In this document: positions 51,863 to 62,000 of the stretch, one piece after another | Layout: each line of letters opens with the position of its first letter | How positions within the stretch are numbered: the first letter of the stretch is position 1 | Source of the DNA: an uncultured Bacteroidia bacterium | GTDB taxonomy: Bacteria > Bacteroidota > Bacteroidia > Bacteroidales > F082 | Reading direction: 5' to 3' | Length of the DNA stretch: 64,000 bases | Assembly (NCBI GenBank): GCA_902785755.1 | Contig: CACZZO010000013.1 | Coordinates: forward strand, 1-64,000 | Program-made: the position numbers and the translations under genes | The notes under the pieces: model-generated | What the model was told of the DNA's origin: nothing | The model's database searches: none | What the model saw: only the letters and a program-made list of their open reading frames with translations

Positions 51863-52450
51863 TCATCTGCCACCCAAGAACGCTCCGCGTTTGTTCGGAT
51901 GTTTCGGCGTTTGTCTTGTCGCTTTCGAGGTCGCGTTGTTGACGCGCTTCAGATAGGCCCGCTCCACATAGTTGACATCGTACTCGTTTTCATAGATGAA
52001 AGAATTGTCGGTCATGTCGGAAACCTTCATCATGAAAGTGCGCATATACTCGTATGGATAGGTGTATCTTGTCTTCATGATCAGCGACGATTCGCTTGCG
52101 TCGTAAGTGTAGGTGAAGGTGTAAACCAACACAGTGTCAGGACGATAGATGCACGTATCGTACTCTTGGGTTTCCTCGTTATACAGCCATACGCTGTCGA
52201 TGGCGCTGTCGCGCATCTCACCGGTTTTGTCCTCTCTGAAAACCAAATGGATACCGTTGCCAGTATCGTTGGGGTCATAGATGTAGGTTTCCATGGAACC
52301 TGCAATCGGGTTGCCCGCGTAGTCAATGTTGTAATACTCAATTTTTTCCACACCCCAAGTGCCAACAAAAGATTTGTAATTGGTTTTGTTGCATGAGGTG
52401 AACATCAAGGCCGCGATGGCCAAGGTCGCAAATAAGGTCAGTTTTTTCAT
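51863..52450 (-). CDS. Lipocalin-like lipoprotein
   Basis: The 195-aa product has a lipoprotein signal (LTLFATLAIAALMFTSC) and a mature domain starting SFVGTWGVEKIEYYNIDYAG, the pattern of Bacteroidota lipocalin-like lipoproteins. A basic C-terminal tail (SKATRQTPKHPNKRGAFLGG) is unusual. It lies 22 bases downstream of a similar lipoprotein gene on the same strand, forming a pair. Ligand unknown. Confidence 0.75.
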   Translation of the reverse strand: MKKLTLFATLAIAALMFTSCNKTNYKSFVGTWGVEKIEYYNIDYAGNPIAGSMETYIYDPNDTGNGIHLVFREDKTGEMRDSAIDSVWLYNEETQEYDTCIYRPDTVLVYTFTYTYDASESSLIMKTRYTYPYEYMRTFMMKVSDMTDNSFIYENEYDVNYVERAYLKRVNNATSKATRQTPKHPNKRGAFLGGR

Positions 52451-52472
52451 TTTTATTGTAATTTGTTGTTAA

Positions 52473-52955
52473 TTAATTGATTCTGTTCAAGAAAAAACGT
52501 TCAAAGAATGGCGTTGGCTCCGAGAAATGGTTGATCCACGAAGCCACAATATTGGTGTCCGTTATCTCCTCGATGACCATATCCGCACTCGTCGCGTCTG
52601 AGAATGTGGAAATAATCCATGAGGTATTGTAGATCGTAAGTATCTGGCTTTCTGAGTTATAGTCGTAATTGCAATTGAACTTCTTGATTACAGCAGGACT
52701 GTCGTTCAACGACAATTGACCTGAGCCATCGGCATAGAAATCTACTTCATAGCCATGACCCTCACCCACCTCATAATGTAAGGTGTCCCACTGCTCCGCG
52801 CCAGTGCTGTCGGTGCGGCAACTGATGTATTGCTCGCATCCCCAATGACCTACGATGGGCGAACCCTCATACTTGTTTGGTTTGCGGCAGGAAGTCACCG
52901 CTACCAAAACCACGGCCATCAAAGCCAAAAATCCGAAATGAGTCTTTTTTTCCAT
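52473..52955 (-). CDS. Lipocalin-like lipoprotein, second of the pair
   Basis: ATG 52955 (MEKKTHFGFLALMAVVLVAV) follows a TATTTTTGC box near 52972; the longer ORF overlaps this promoter. The 160-aa product has a lipoprotein signal with cysteine in VTSC and the mature SPIVGHWGCEQYISCRTDST start, again lipocalin-like. First gene of a two-gene operon with the gene at 51863. Confidence 0.75.
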   Translation of the reverse strand: MEKKTHFGFLALMAVVLVAVTSCRKPNKYEGSPIVGHWGCEQYISCRTDSTGAEQWDTLHYEVGEGHGYEVDFYADGSGQLSLNDSPAVIKKFNCNYDYNSESQILTIYNTSWIISTFSDATSADMVIEEITDTNIVASWINHFSEPTPFFERFFLNRIN

Positions 52956-53032
52956 ACGAAATTGGTTGCAAAAATAGGATTTATTCAAATATCGCGCCAA
53001 TTTTTCTAATTTTGCCGTCTAATTTTCAAAAA

Positions 53033-54331
53033 ATGAAACGCAAAATCCACCTTATTATAATATTGGCGCTCCAAATGGCGTGGCCGGCGATGGCGCAAGA
53101 CACGCTGACGGTGATGCAATATAATCTGCTGAATTACGGCAACTACAACAGCGGTTTCGCCGAATGTTTCGAGACCAACAACAACACCCAACGCAAGGAC
53201 GAATGTATCCGCACCATCGTCAATTATGTGAAGCCTGACATTTTCACCGTTTGTGAGTTTGGTGCTACTCAGGCACTCCAAAATGCATTCATCAGCCACA
53301 ACCTCAACATCAATGGCGCAAACTATTGGCAATCAGACAATATCATCAACTACGCGAGCAGCAATATCATCAACCATATCTTCTATGACTCTCGCAAAAT
53401 GGGCCTAAAAAAGCATGTGGCTTTGCGTACCAATCCGCGCGATACGGATGTTTACGAACTGTATTTGAAAACCCCGAGTTTGGCTGCTGGCGACACCATC
53501 AAATTGGTGTGCATTGTGGCCCATCCCAAGGCTGGACAAGGCTATGAGGCCTCGCGCCGAGCCCAGATGCAGATAGCGATGGATTATGTCAATCAACACT
53601 ATCCAACTGACAATGTGTTGATTATGGGTGATTTCAATATGTATGGCGCGAGCGAGAGCGGCTATCGGCTGCTCACCCAAACCTACAGCAACCCTAATAT
53701 TTGTTTCGTCGACCCGGTTGGCATGGCAGGCGTGGGCGAGTGGAACAACAACAGTCAGTTTGCCCCGTTTCATACGCAGTCCACGCGCAGTTATTCCGAT
53801 GAATGTTTTTCCCCGGGAGGTTTGGACGACCGCTTCGATTTCATTCTGATGGCGGATGAAATCAAGTTCAGTTACAACCACTTGCGCTATGTGAACAATT
53901 CCTATAAGGCCGTGGGCAACGATGGCCATCATTTCAATATGAGCGTCGACCAAGGCTACAACGCATCCGTGCCTGCTGCCGTCGCCGAGGCCCTTTTCGA
54001 TGCCTCTGATCACCTCCCCGTGACGATGAAAATCGCGGTGGATGCCAAACTCGGCGTGAATGAGTCCGAGGAAACGGCATTGCAGGCCTTTTTGGCTCCC
54101 AATCCCGCCACTGATATGACCCAAGTCAGTTTCTTCAATCCATCAGACGGGGAAGTCAGTTTTGAAGTGTATTCGCTTCAAGGCCAAAGGGTTTCGAGAG
54201 CCACGAACCATTACAACATCGGTTCGCAGCAGTTTGAACTCGACCTTCACGACATCCCGAATGGTTTTTATCTGCTTCGGATGAGCCATAGTGATGGCTG
54301 GAAACAAACCTTGAAAATGGTGAAAAACTAA
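53033..54331 (+). CDS. T9SS-exported endonuclease/exonuclease/phosphatase family protein
   Basis: ATG 53033 gives a signal peptide (HLIIILALQMAWPAMAQ); the upstream in-frame extension covers the TAATTTTG promoter. The 432-aa product has the EEP fold (LTVMQYNLLNYGNYN, IMGDFNMYGASESGY, FDFILMADEI, ASDHLPVTMKI), with catalytic Asp/Asn/His positions present. The C-terminal 75 residues form a type A T9SS sorting domain (FLAPNPATDMTQVSF, EVYSLQGQRV, IPNGFYLLRM, LKMVKN). Expected to be a surface or secreted nuclease or phosphodiesterase. Confidence 0.9.
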   Translation: MKRKIHLIIILALQMAWPAMAQDTLTVMQYNLLNYGNYNSGFAECFETNNNTQRKDECIRTIVNYVKPDIFTVCEFGATQALQNAFISHNLNINGANYWQSDNIINYASSNIINHIFYDSRKMGLKKHVALRTNPRDTDVYELYLKTPSLAAGDTIKLVCIVAHPKAGQGYEASRRAQMQIAMDYVNQHYPTDNVLIMGDFNMYGASESGYRLLTQTYSNPNICFVDPVGMAGVGEWNNNSQFAPFHTQSTRSYSDECFSPGGLDDRFDFILMADEIKFSYNHLRYVNNSYKAVGNDGHHFNMSVDQGYNASVPAAVAEALFDASDHLPVTMKIAVDAKLGVNESEETALQAFLAPNPATDMTQVSFFNPSDGEVSFEVYSLQGQRVSRATNHYNIGSQQFELDLHDIPNGFYLLRMSHSDGWKQTLKMVKN

Positions 54332-54335
54332 AAAA

Positions 54336-54422
54336 TTACCGTATAAAGCCCCATAACTCTATAAAAAAACCAAGTTACGGCGGATTATAGCGTATTTTTT
54401 ACCGTATAAAGCCCCATAACTC
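54336..54422. repeat. Palindromic module, left copy flanking ATPase E
   Basis: CCGTATAAAGCCCCATAACT occurs at 54339 and 54402 (within units 54336-54359 and 54399-54422); between them, 54373-54395 is a degenerate inverted copy. Layout: unit, inverted unit, unit, with a 63-base period. It follows the EEP gene stop by four bases, so it probably served as its terminator. No gene in this stretch. Confidence 0.75.
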
Positions 54423-54439
54423 GATTTTTTGTTTCATTT

Positions 54440-55885
54440 TTATTCCTTGAACAGGTCTTCCATAGTCACCACCTGTTGGACAATTCCCGCGTGGGCGGTG
54501 CGCTTCAGTCCGTAAGTGGTCACTAAGGTGATATGCACGGCTTTCCGTGTCTTGGTGATTTCAACGAACTTGCTCCTGTGATGGCGAATCCGTTCCTCTT
54601 CCTTGGCCGTCATCAGGAAATCAGAATCGGCGTATTTCATCTCGCAAAGGTTGATGACCTTGTCGTTGCGGTCAATGAGCAGGTCGATTTGTGCGCCCTC
54701 CTCCTTTTCTTCGCCTTCTTCTTGCTCTTTCTTAGGCTGATACGTCCAGGAATACACTTGGCTCGACACGCCCGCAATGCCCAATGCCTGCTTGATTTGC
54801 GGCACGTGCCAGAGGCAAACCCGCTCGAAAGCCAATCCCGCCCAAGTGTTGTGGACGGGCGACTCCAACTTGGTGCTCCAATAATGCTCGTCTGCCCCTT
54901 TGTTGTTTTTCATAAAACTGAAATAGAACAAGGTGAACGGGTCGATGAGTTGATACAGCGTGCTTCGTTCCTTCTTGCCGAGGCAGGCATATCGGCGTAT
55001 GAAACCGCTCAATTCCAAGTCGTCGAGGCGTTTGGTGAGGGTGCCGCTGCTCGTTTTCCCGATGATTTCCTCCATTTCGGTGCGCGTCATCCCGACTTTT
55101 TTCTCGCCCAAGGCCTCCACGATGGACAGATACGGCTCCGTGTTTTCGAAAAGCGAGGCATACAGGTCGTTGAACTCGCTTTTCAGTTTGCCGTCGGTGC
55201 CGAAACACAGCCTGTCGATGTTTTGCGCGAGGCTGTATTCGCGGTTGAGCAGGCTCCAATAATACGGCACGCCGCCTAAAATCATATAAGCCTCCGTGAT
55301 TTCCTTTCGCGACATATTCAGGCCAGCGACTTCGGCATAATGCTCACATTCAGCAAGATTGAACGGGGCAAGGTGGATGCGCTCGGTGAGGCGGTTGTGC
55401 AGTCCGCCACGGTTGCGGAAAATTTTCTTCGTGATCCAAGAACTGCTGCTGCCGCAAACGATGAGCACGATGTCTTTTTCGCGGCGGGCGGTGGCCCAAC
55501 TGTTCCAGAAATGCTCCAACGCACTGACGAAATTCGATTTGGGCGTGTCCATCCACGACAACTCGTCCAAAAACACCACTTTTTTCTGCTCCGTCCGCTC
55601 CGAAAGCACTTCCTCCAACATCCCGAAGGCCTCCATCCACGAGCGCGGGATGCGGAAACGCTTGCCGCTGGCGCGTTGCAAAGAGTCGCGGAAGCCTGCT
55701 AACTGCTTCGACAATGGTGCCTTGGCAAATCCAGTGTGCTGAAAGGCAAACTGATAGTTGAAGGTCTCGCGGATGAGGTAGGTCTTGCCCACACGCCGCC
55801 GTCCGTAGACGGCGCAGAATTGGGCTTCCTCTTTTTCCAACAGGTTACGCAAAATGGCTTGCTCCTTTTTCCTTCCAATCAACAT
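54440..55885 (-). CDS. AAA ATPase with DUF234-type C-terminal nuclease-like domain (ATPase E)
   Basis: The 481-aa protein has Walker A GRRRVGKTYLI, Walker B VVFLDELSW, sensor LIVCGSSSSW, a winged-helix region (MTRTEMEEIIGKTSSGTLTK) and a C-terminal PD-(D/E)xK-like IDLLIDRNDKVINLCEMKYA. An acidic insertion (KKEQEEGEEKEEGAQ) precedes the nuclease-like part. It is a relative of ATPase B at 29121. TATTTTTGC promoter near 55913-55920 on the minus strand. It is framed by direct repeats of one palindromic module. Role not established. Confidence 0.86.
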   Translation of the reverse strand: MLIGRKKEQAILRNLLEKEEAQFCAVYGRRRVGKTYLIRETFNYQFAFQHTGFAKAPLSKQLAGFRDSLQRASGKRFRIPRSWMEAFGMLEEVLSERTEQKKVVFLDELSWMDTPKSNFVSALEHFWNSWATARREKDIVLIVCGSSSSWITKKIFRNRGGLHNRLTERIHLAPFNLAECEHYAEVAGLNMSRKEITEAYMILGGVPYYWSLLNREYSLAQNIDRLCFGTDGKLKSEFNDLYASLFENTEPYLSIVEALGEKKVGMTRTEMEEIIGKTSSGTLTKRLDDLELSGFIRRYACLGKKERSTLYQLIDPFTLFYFSFMKNNKGADEHYWSTKLESPVHNTWAGLAFERVCLWHVPQIKQALGIAGVSSQVYSWTYQPKKEQEEGEEKEEGAQIDLLIDRNDKVINLCEMKYADSDFLMTAKEEERIRHHRSKFVEITKTRKAVHITLVTTYGLKRTAHAGIVQQVVTMEDLFKE

Positions 55886-55927
55886 AGCGCATCATTTTTC
55901 TTGTTTTCGATGCAAAAATAGGGAAAA

Positions 55928-56010
55928 TTACCGTATAGCCCCCCATAACTCAAAAAAAAAATGAGTTATGGGGCTTTATAGGCATATTTTTACCGTATAA
56001 AGCCCCATAA
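55928..56010. repeat. Palindromic module, right copy flanking ATPase E
   Basis: Units at 55928-55951 (variant with extra C residues) and 55990-56010, with a clear inverted unit GAGTTATGGGGCTTTATA at 55963-55980 between them; 62-base period. It is a direct repeat of the module at 54336-54422 and ends 15 bases before the stop of the macroglobulin gene, where it probably acts as terminator. Confidence 0.78.
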
Positions 56011-56025
56011 GTGGCATTTTTGAAA

Positions 56026-59000
56026 TCAATTTCCAACCTTCACCCGCATCCCATCCGAATACGCGCTGAACTCCGGCGCATACTGGCACTGGATCAAGGC
56101 GTAGCCGTTGTTGAGGTGGCCTTCCTTGGTCACGAACATACTGTATTCCAACTGGTGCGTGCCCTTGGGCAAATGCTCGATGAAGAATTGCATATCGGTG
56201 TCGGTGTTGCTCTGGTAGTAACTCATTCGGTCGTTGTACTCGTAGCGCGAGATTTGCTCAATCGGCTCGAAACCGGCGGCGCGGAGGTCCTTGACGAAGA
56301 CGAAGCTCATATCCTGCTGGCTCGTGAAGGTGATTTTCACGGTGAGTTTGTCGCCAACTTTGAGCGTCCGCTTTTCAGCGGGAACCAAAACTTTACCCTT
56401 ATCAGTGACCGTTTCCACAAACAATTCGCGCTTGATGGTGAAGCCCGACTCATCGCTCTTCACTTCGTCAATCGGGACGAAATACTGGCGGAACAGGCCG
56501 CCCCAGACCAAATGCGGGGTCGGGTTGTTCACGGTGAGTTGTTGCATCTCTTGTGTCACTTCGTTGGCGTTCCAGCGGCGTTGGATGAAGCCCGTGCCGG
56601 CCACGCCGCCCTCGGTACTGATGGGTGTGTTGCCGAAGCGCAGGGTGACTTCCTTGCCTTCCGCGAACCAATCGCTGCCACGCATCAGCAAGGCGTAGAT
56701 GGCGTCGGCGGTGGAGGCGGAATTTTCCCATTTGTTGGTCTGCTTTTGGGTGAGCAGCCACACGCGCAACTCGTCAATCATCTCTTGGTTTTGGTCGATT
56801 TCGGCGAAGGCCGCCATAATGTTGGCGTGGGTGGCGATGTGCGACTCAAACGAGAAGTATTTCTTCGGCCAGTACATCCCAATTTGCTCGTTCTTCTGGG
56901 CGCACTCCTTGAACGACTGAATCATCAGTTTCGCGGTCTTTTCGTTGCCGTTGCGGTAGAGCACCAAAGCACCCTTCGAGCGGTCGTTGAAGTTGAACGA
57001 AGTCCATTCCTTGTCGAGGCTGCCGAGATAGTATTTCTTCGCCATGGCAAAGTCCTTGTCGGAGTTTTGCTCCTTGAAGAAACTCAAGGCATAGAGTTCG
57101 TTCAAAGTGCCGGAGCCGATGGGCCAGTCCTTGCCTTTGCTGTAACGCTTCATTTTGCGGTAGGTTTCGGCCACTTCGTATTCGAGGTAGCGCACGGCCT
57201 TGTCGCAGATGCTTTGGGCGGTGTTTTGGTCGGCCTGGCTCAACGAACTCCACGCGCCCATCTTCTGCAACTTGCCGAAGCCGCTCAAAATATAGGTGCT
57301 GATGTAGGGACTTTCGGGCATACCGTCCATCCAAGGCCAGCCGCCGTTGTATTTCTGCTTCTGCGCAATGAGTTTCAGTGCGTTGGTCTGCTGGTTGCGG
57401 AGCGTGTTCACCTCGAAGAGCGTGGCAATGCGGCTGCGTTGCTCGGTCTCGCTCTTGGCCTCCAGCACCCACGGCGTTTCTTGCAGCATAATCGCCTTCA
57501 GGTCTTGGTCTTTCTCAAGTTGCGAGAGCAGGGCATCGGGTGTCTCGATTTGCCATTTCTTGATGTAATTCAAGAGGTTCGGGATGTGGTCGGCGATGTA
57601 GGACGAGAGCGTGTTGGCGTAGAACACATAGAAAGCGGTTTCGGCGCGGTCGGTGCTGACGTTGGCCAAATAGGGCAGAGCCTGCACGGCGTACCATACG
57701 GGGTTGGTGCTGAAGTTGAGTGTCAGGCTGTAGTCGCGCTCGTGGCTGTCGGGGTTGGCGATGGCTTCAAAGTCGAAGGTCTGTTCGGTCTCGGCCTTCA
57801 CGGTGATGGGCAGGGTTTGCGTCATAAAGATTTCGCTACTCAACACGGGCAGGAGGTGCTGCTCGGCATCGCTGAACTGTCCCGCGTAGGCCGTGAAACG
57901 GAAGGCCAAAAGGCTCAAATCATACTGTCCCTTCACTTTCCAGCGTACTTCCTTGCTGCGACCGGGCTGTATGGTTTCCATCGGGATTGTGGCATTGGAG
58001 ACAATCAAATTCACAGGTTGCATCGTTCCCGCATCAAAGATTTCGAGTTTCGCCTTGGGCGTGACAGGCTCGTCGCCCGTGTTGATGACGTTGGCCACGA
58101 ACCAAAGTTCATCGTTGTCGTACATATAGCGCGGCATATCGGCCATAATCATCACGGGCTTCGACGAAGTGAAAGTGTAGTCCTTGCTGCCCGTCTTGCG
58201 GTCCTTGGTATAGGCCAACAGCATCAGGCGCCAGCGTGTGAGGGCATCGGGCATGGTGAAGCTGAAGGTCGCGCTGCCGTCGGCATTGGTGCGCAATTGC
58301 GGGAAGAAGAAGGCCGTCTCGTTGAAGTTCTCGCGAAGGGTAGGCTCGGTGGGTTCCTTAGACGCTCCCCCGTTATCATCCGATTCATCAAACACTACTC
58401 GACGAAATATTTCTATTGACTCTTCATCCGCAGCGTTTTGTGCCACCAAGGGAATTTCATAATCCACTGAATTAGAAGACTTTTCCAACACCATCTCATC
58501 ATAAAGAATACGATGGCTGCTACCAATGATTTTGCCACCTTTAGAATGGCGTGCGCCAAAGCCATAACCGAAATCGAAGAAAGGCGCATCGGAAGGCAGG
58601 CTGAAATTGAAGAGTTCGGCGAAATAGAAATATTCCAAACTGGTGTTGGACGAGGTAAAGTCGTGCGCACAGGTGGAAAACCTGAAACTGTGTGGGCGCC
58701 AAGGCGACATACTGAAACTCCAGTAATTGCGGGCAAATTCATCCAACGAGGCATCATACATTCCAGCGAGCAAGGCGGCTTCCAAAGGCTTTTTCTTGTA
58801 GTCGCTGACGGTCACTTCCCAAGTCTCTTCAGCACCAGGGTTGAGTTTGTCGCGCACGGTGGCCAATTTCACGTCCAAATCATAGTTGTCGAAAGGCACG
58901 GAAATATGTTCGTCCCAAGTTCTGAAAGCGTTTTCTTTCGCAAGGACATAACGGAATTTGAGGCCGCCTCGGTCGCCTTCGGTCACCTTATAAGTAAAGG

Positions 59001-62000
59001 TCTGCACGCTGTTGCTGACGGTGATTTTCTTGTCAAAACGGATTTCGTCGCCGTGGAGCAACTGCACCCAAATGTCCACGTCCTTGGCCGAACTGCCGAT
59101 GCTGAAATGGATTTCGTCACTGGGATGAGCGGTCGATTTGTCCACATCGCTCCAAACCATAGTGGTATAAGGCATCTTTTTGGCCTCGTTTTCGTATAGG
59201 GTGAATTCCTCTGTCGTAACGGCCAAGGGGTCGTCCAAACTCTTCAGTTCCACCACATATTTTCCAGGTTCCAAAGTCTTGCCTTCCAAGAATTTGGCCT
59301 TGTCGTCCACCATAATTTCAGCCTCATCGACCAAAGTTTTGTTTTGCTTGTCATAGAAACTGTATTCGGGGAAGAGATTGTTTAATTGTTCATCGCTAAG
59401 CAATTGTCGGTCAAGGGCTCCCGAATGTTGCATTGCTCCGAAATAGTTGATTTTGGCGAGGTCGTCGTAGCGGTAAATCTTCCTCGAAATGCGGCTCTTG
59501 GCGGGCTGCCAGCTGAGGTTGCTCACGATGATTTGGTACTTGCCGAGGTCTGATTTCTCGATGGTGCGGGGCAGGTCGGTGCTGATGGCGATTTCGTTGT
59601 AGCCAGCACGGATGCTGTATGTGTCAGCGTGAGTCTCACCTTGTTTGCTTGTGGCGGTCACCTCGATTTCGTAGGTGAACATCGGCTGTTTTTCGGGCGC
59701 GATGGTCTTGGAAGGCTTCAGGTTGAAGGTGATGGCGAACTTGCCGTTTTCGTCGGTGCGGGCCTTACCATGGGTGATTTGCTCATCATCGACGATGGGG
59801 TACCACCACCACCAGCAACGCCACGGGAAGGAGGTCTTGCGGACGACACGATAAGTGTATTCCACATCGTCCAAGCCGAAACCGGCGTAGGCTTTCACGT
59901 CACCGCGCACCGTAACTTCTTGGTTCAGTTTGTATTGCTCTTTCGGCTGTTCAAAAGTCACCTCGAAGGTCGGGCGTTTGTATTCCTCCACGCGGATGGT
60001 CACGCTGCCTCGGTTGGCATTGAGGTGGAACACGCCGTTCAGCCTGTCGGTGGGGATGACGAAAGAGCCGCTGAACGAGCCGTATTCATCGGTGCTGAAG
60101 TTCGCCGAAGTAATCTCTTCCCAGTTGGCATCGCGGAAAGAAACCTTTTCCGAGTAATTGTTCACAAGGCTCAAGTCCTCACCTTGGCGGCGCGTTGTAA
60201 TGCCTTGGAAATAGACGGTTTGTCCGGGACGATAGATGGCGCGGTCGGTGAAGAGTTTCGTTTCGTACACCTCGTTGTTGTTCTTGTACTGCTCATTGAG
60301 GCGGAAGTACCTTTCTGAAAGCAGGTTGTCATCGCCCTTGCGCAGGTTGATGCCGAAAGAGTTGTTGCTGCCCACTTTCCCATCAAGCACGGCGCGACCG
60401 TTTTTGTCGGACTTCATCGTGGCGATGATAATAGTCTTATGCTCACGGGCTTTGTAGTCCCACTCGCGGTGGAAAAGTTCAACGGTAACGCCTTCCACGG
60501 TTTTCCCCGTTTTGCGGTCAACGGTCACGACGGTCATTTTTTCGTCTTTTTGGTCAACGATGTAACCGAGGTTGGAGACTTGAAAGTTGAGCACCAGCGT
60601 TTTATCCTCGCTCTTGATGCCTTGTTTGGTGGTGGCGGTCAAGTAGTAGATGCCTTCCTCTAAGGCAGGCAAGGCAATCAAGGTGCTGTGGCTGCGATAG
60701 TCGTTTTCGGCGGGCAAGATGAGATCCTGCTCCGCAACGGCGGTCTTCTTGTTCAATTCCTTGAGCAAATCCTCTTTTTGCATATTGTTCAATTTGCTCA
60801 ACTCTTTCTCGCTGATTTTCACGATTCTATAATAAGGTGCGGTCGTGTTTTTGTATTCCAGCACGGCGGGGATGGCCTCGTTGGGCAGTTGAACTTTGTT
60901 CAAAGTAAGATCGATTTGCGGCTCCTCGATGCGCTTGATGAGGTTTTCGCAGTTTTTCGCGCCTTTTGACTTTGGGAATTTTGCGATGGCTTCTTCGCAC
61001 ATCGCTTTGGCTTTCTTGTAGTTGTCGAAATAGGTGCTATCCTCTTCGTTGTTTTCGTATTGGTTCATCAGGTTCTGTGCCATCAATGCAGTGATTTCAG
61101 CAGAAAGCGGATTGTCTTTGTGCTGCGCCTTCAGGTTTTCCATTGCGGCTTGGTACCGGTCGTCTTTTTTAAGAAGGCTTTTCACAAACTCAAAGCGATG
61201 AAAATCATTAAAAATCAACACATTCTCGTTATTGTTCTTAAAATTGTAGGCAAGTATGGCTTGATAGATTTTCAGGCATTTGATGAGCGCATTGTCGGCA
61301 TCGCCTAAATCAAGTTTCACAAAGTCCTTGGCAGGCAGCCACCACGCTTCCGTGTTACCTGCGATATCGTTATCCTCAGAACGTAATTGATAATAATTCG
61401 CCACGCGGTGGAATACGAACTCAAACATAGAAGCTTCATACTCAATGTAATCCGCGTTGTTGTTCGTGTTTTCGTACAAGGCCATAAAATCCTCGGTCTT
61501 GGCTTTTTTCAAGGCTTCGACGGGTTTCAAGGCTTCGTCATAATGCTGGTTGATGCGCGTTTTGAAGCTCTCCTTGTCCCAATATTTCATCTCCACCTTG
61601 GAAATGTCGCCGTCGATGGGCAGGTTTTCGCTGATGCGCCAATAGTTTTGGTCCAAATACTCGGCGTAGGCACGGGCGATTTCCTCGTGCAGCAAGGCAT
61701 CGTGAACGACATCCAACTGCCCGACTTTTTCCTCAATGTATTGGATGAAAGCCTGTTGCGGGTCTTCCTCCACGGTAAACCGCATAATGTTCTGCCGATA
61801 GAGCCAAGTCTTCAGCAGTTGGGTTGGGTTGTTGTCCTTCGAGGCTTGCTGCTCGATGGCAACCAATTCTTTTTCAGCCGATTCCGGCAGGTTCTTCTCA
61901 AGGTTTTCCTTTACTTTTTTCCACATAGTCTCATAGTTGTTTTTAGGCGTTTTGGGATTGTCGGGAGCTTTGTCAGGTGTGGCAAATGCCAACAAACCGA

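Noticed and set aside
54336..56010. Flanking repeats of ATPase E as ends of an insertion sequence
   Set aside because: The ends are direct copies of an internal palindromic module, not terminal inverted repeats, and the enclosed gene is not a transposase.
56011..58419. 802-codon open frame on the plus strand opposite the macroglobulin gene
   Set aside because: It is antisense to a well-supported 2006-aa gene with clear domains. The long frame results from codon bias; its translation has no family resemblance and it lacks a promoter or ribosome binding site.
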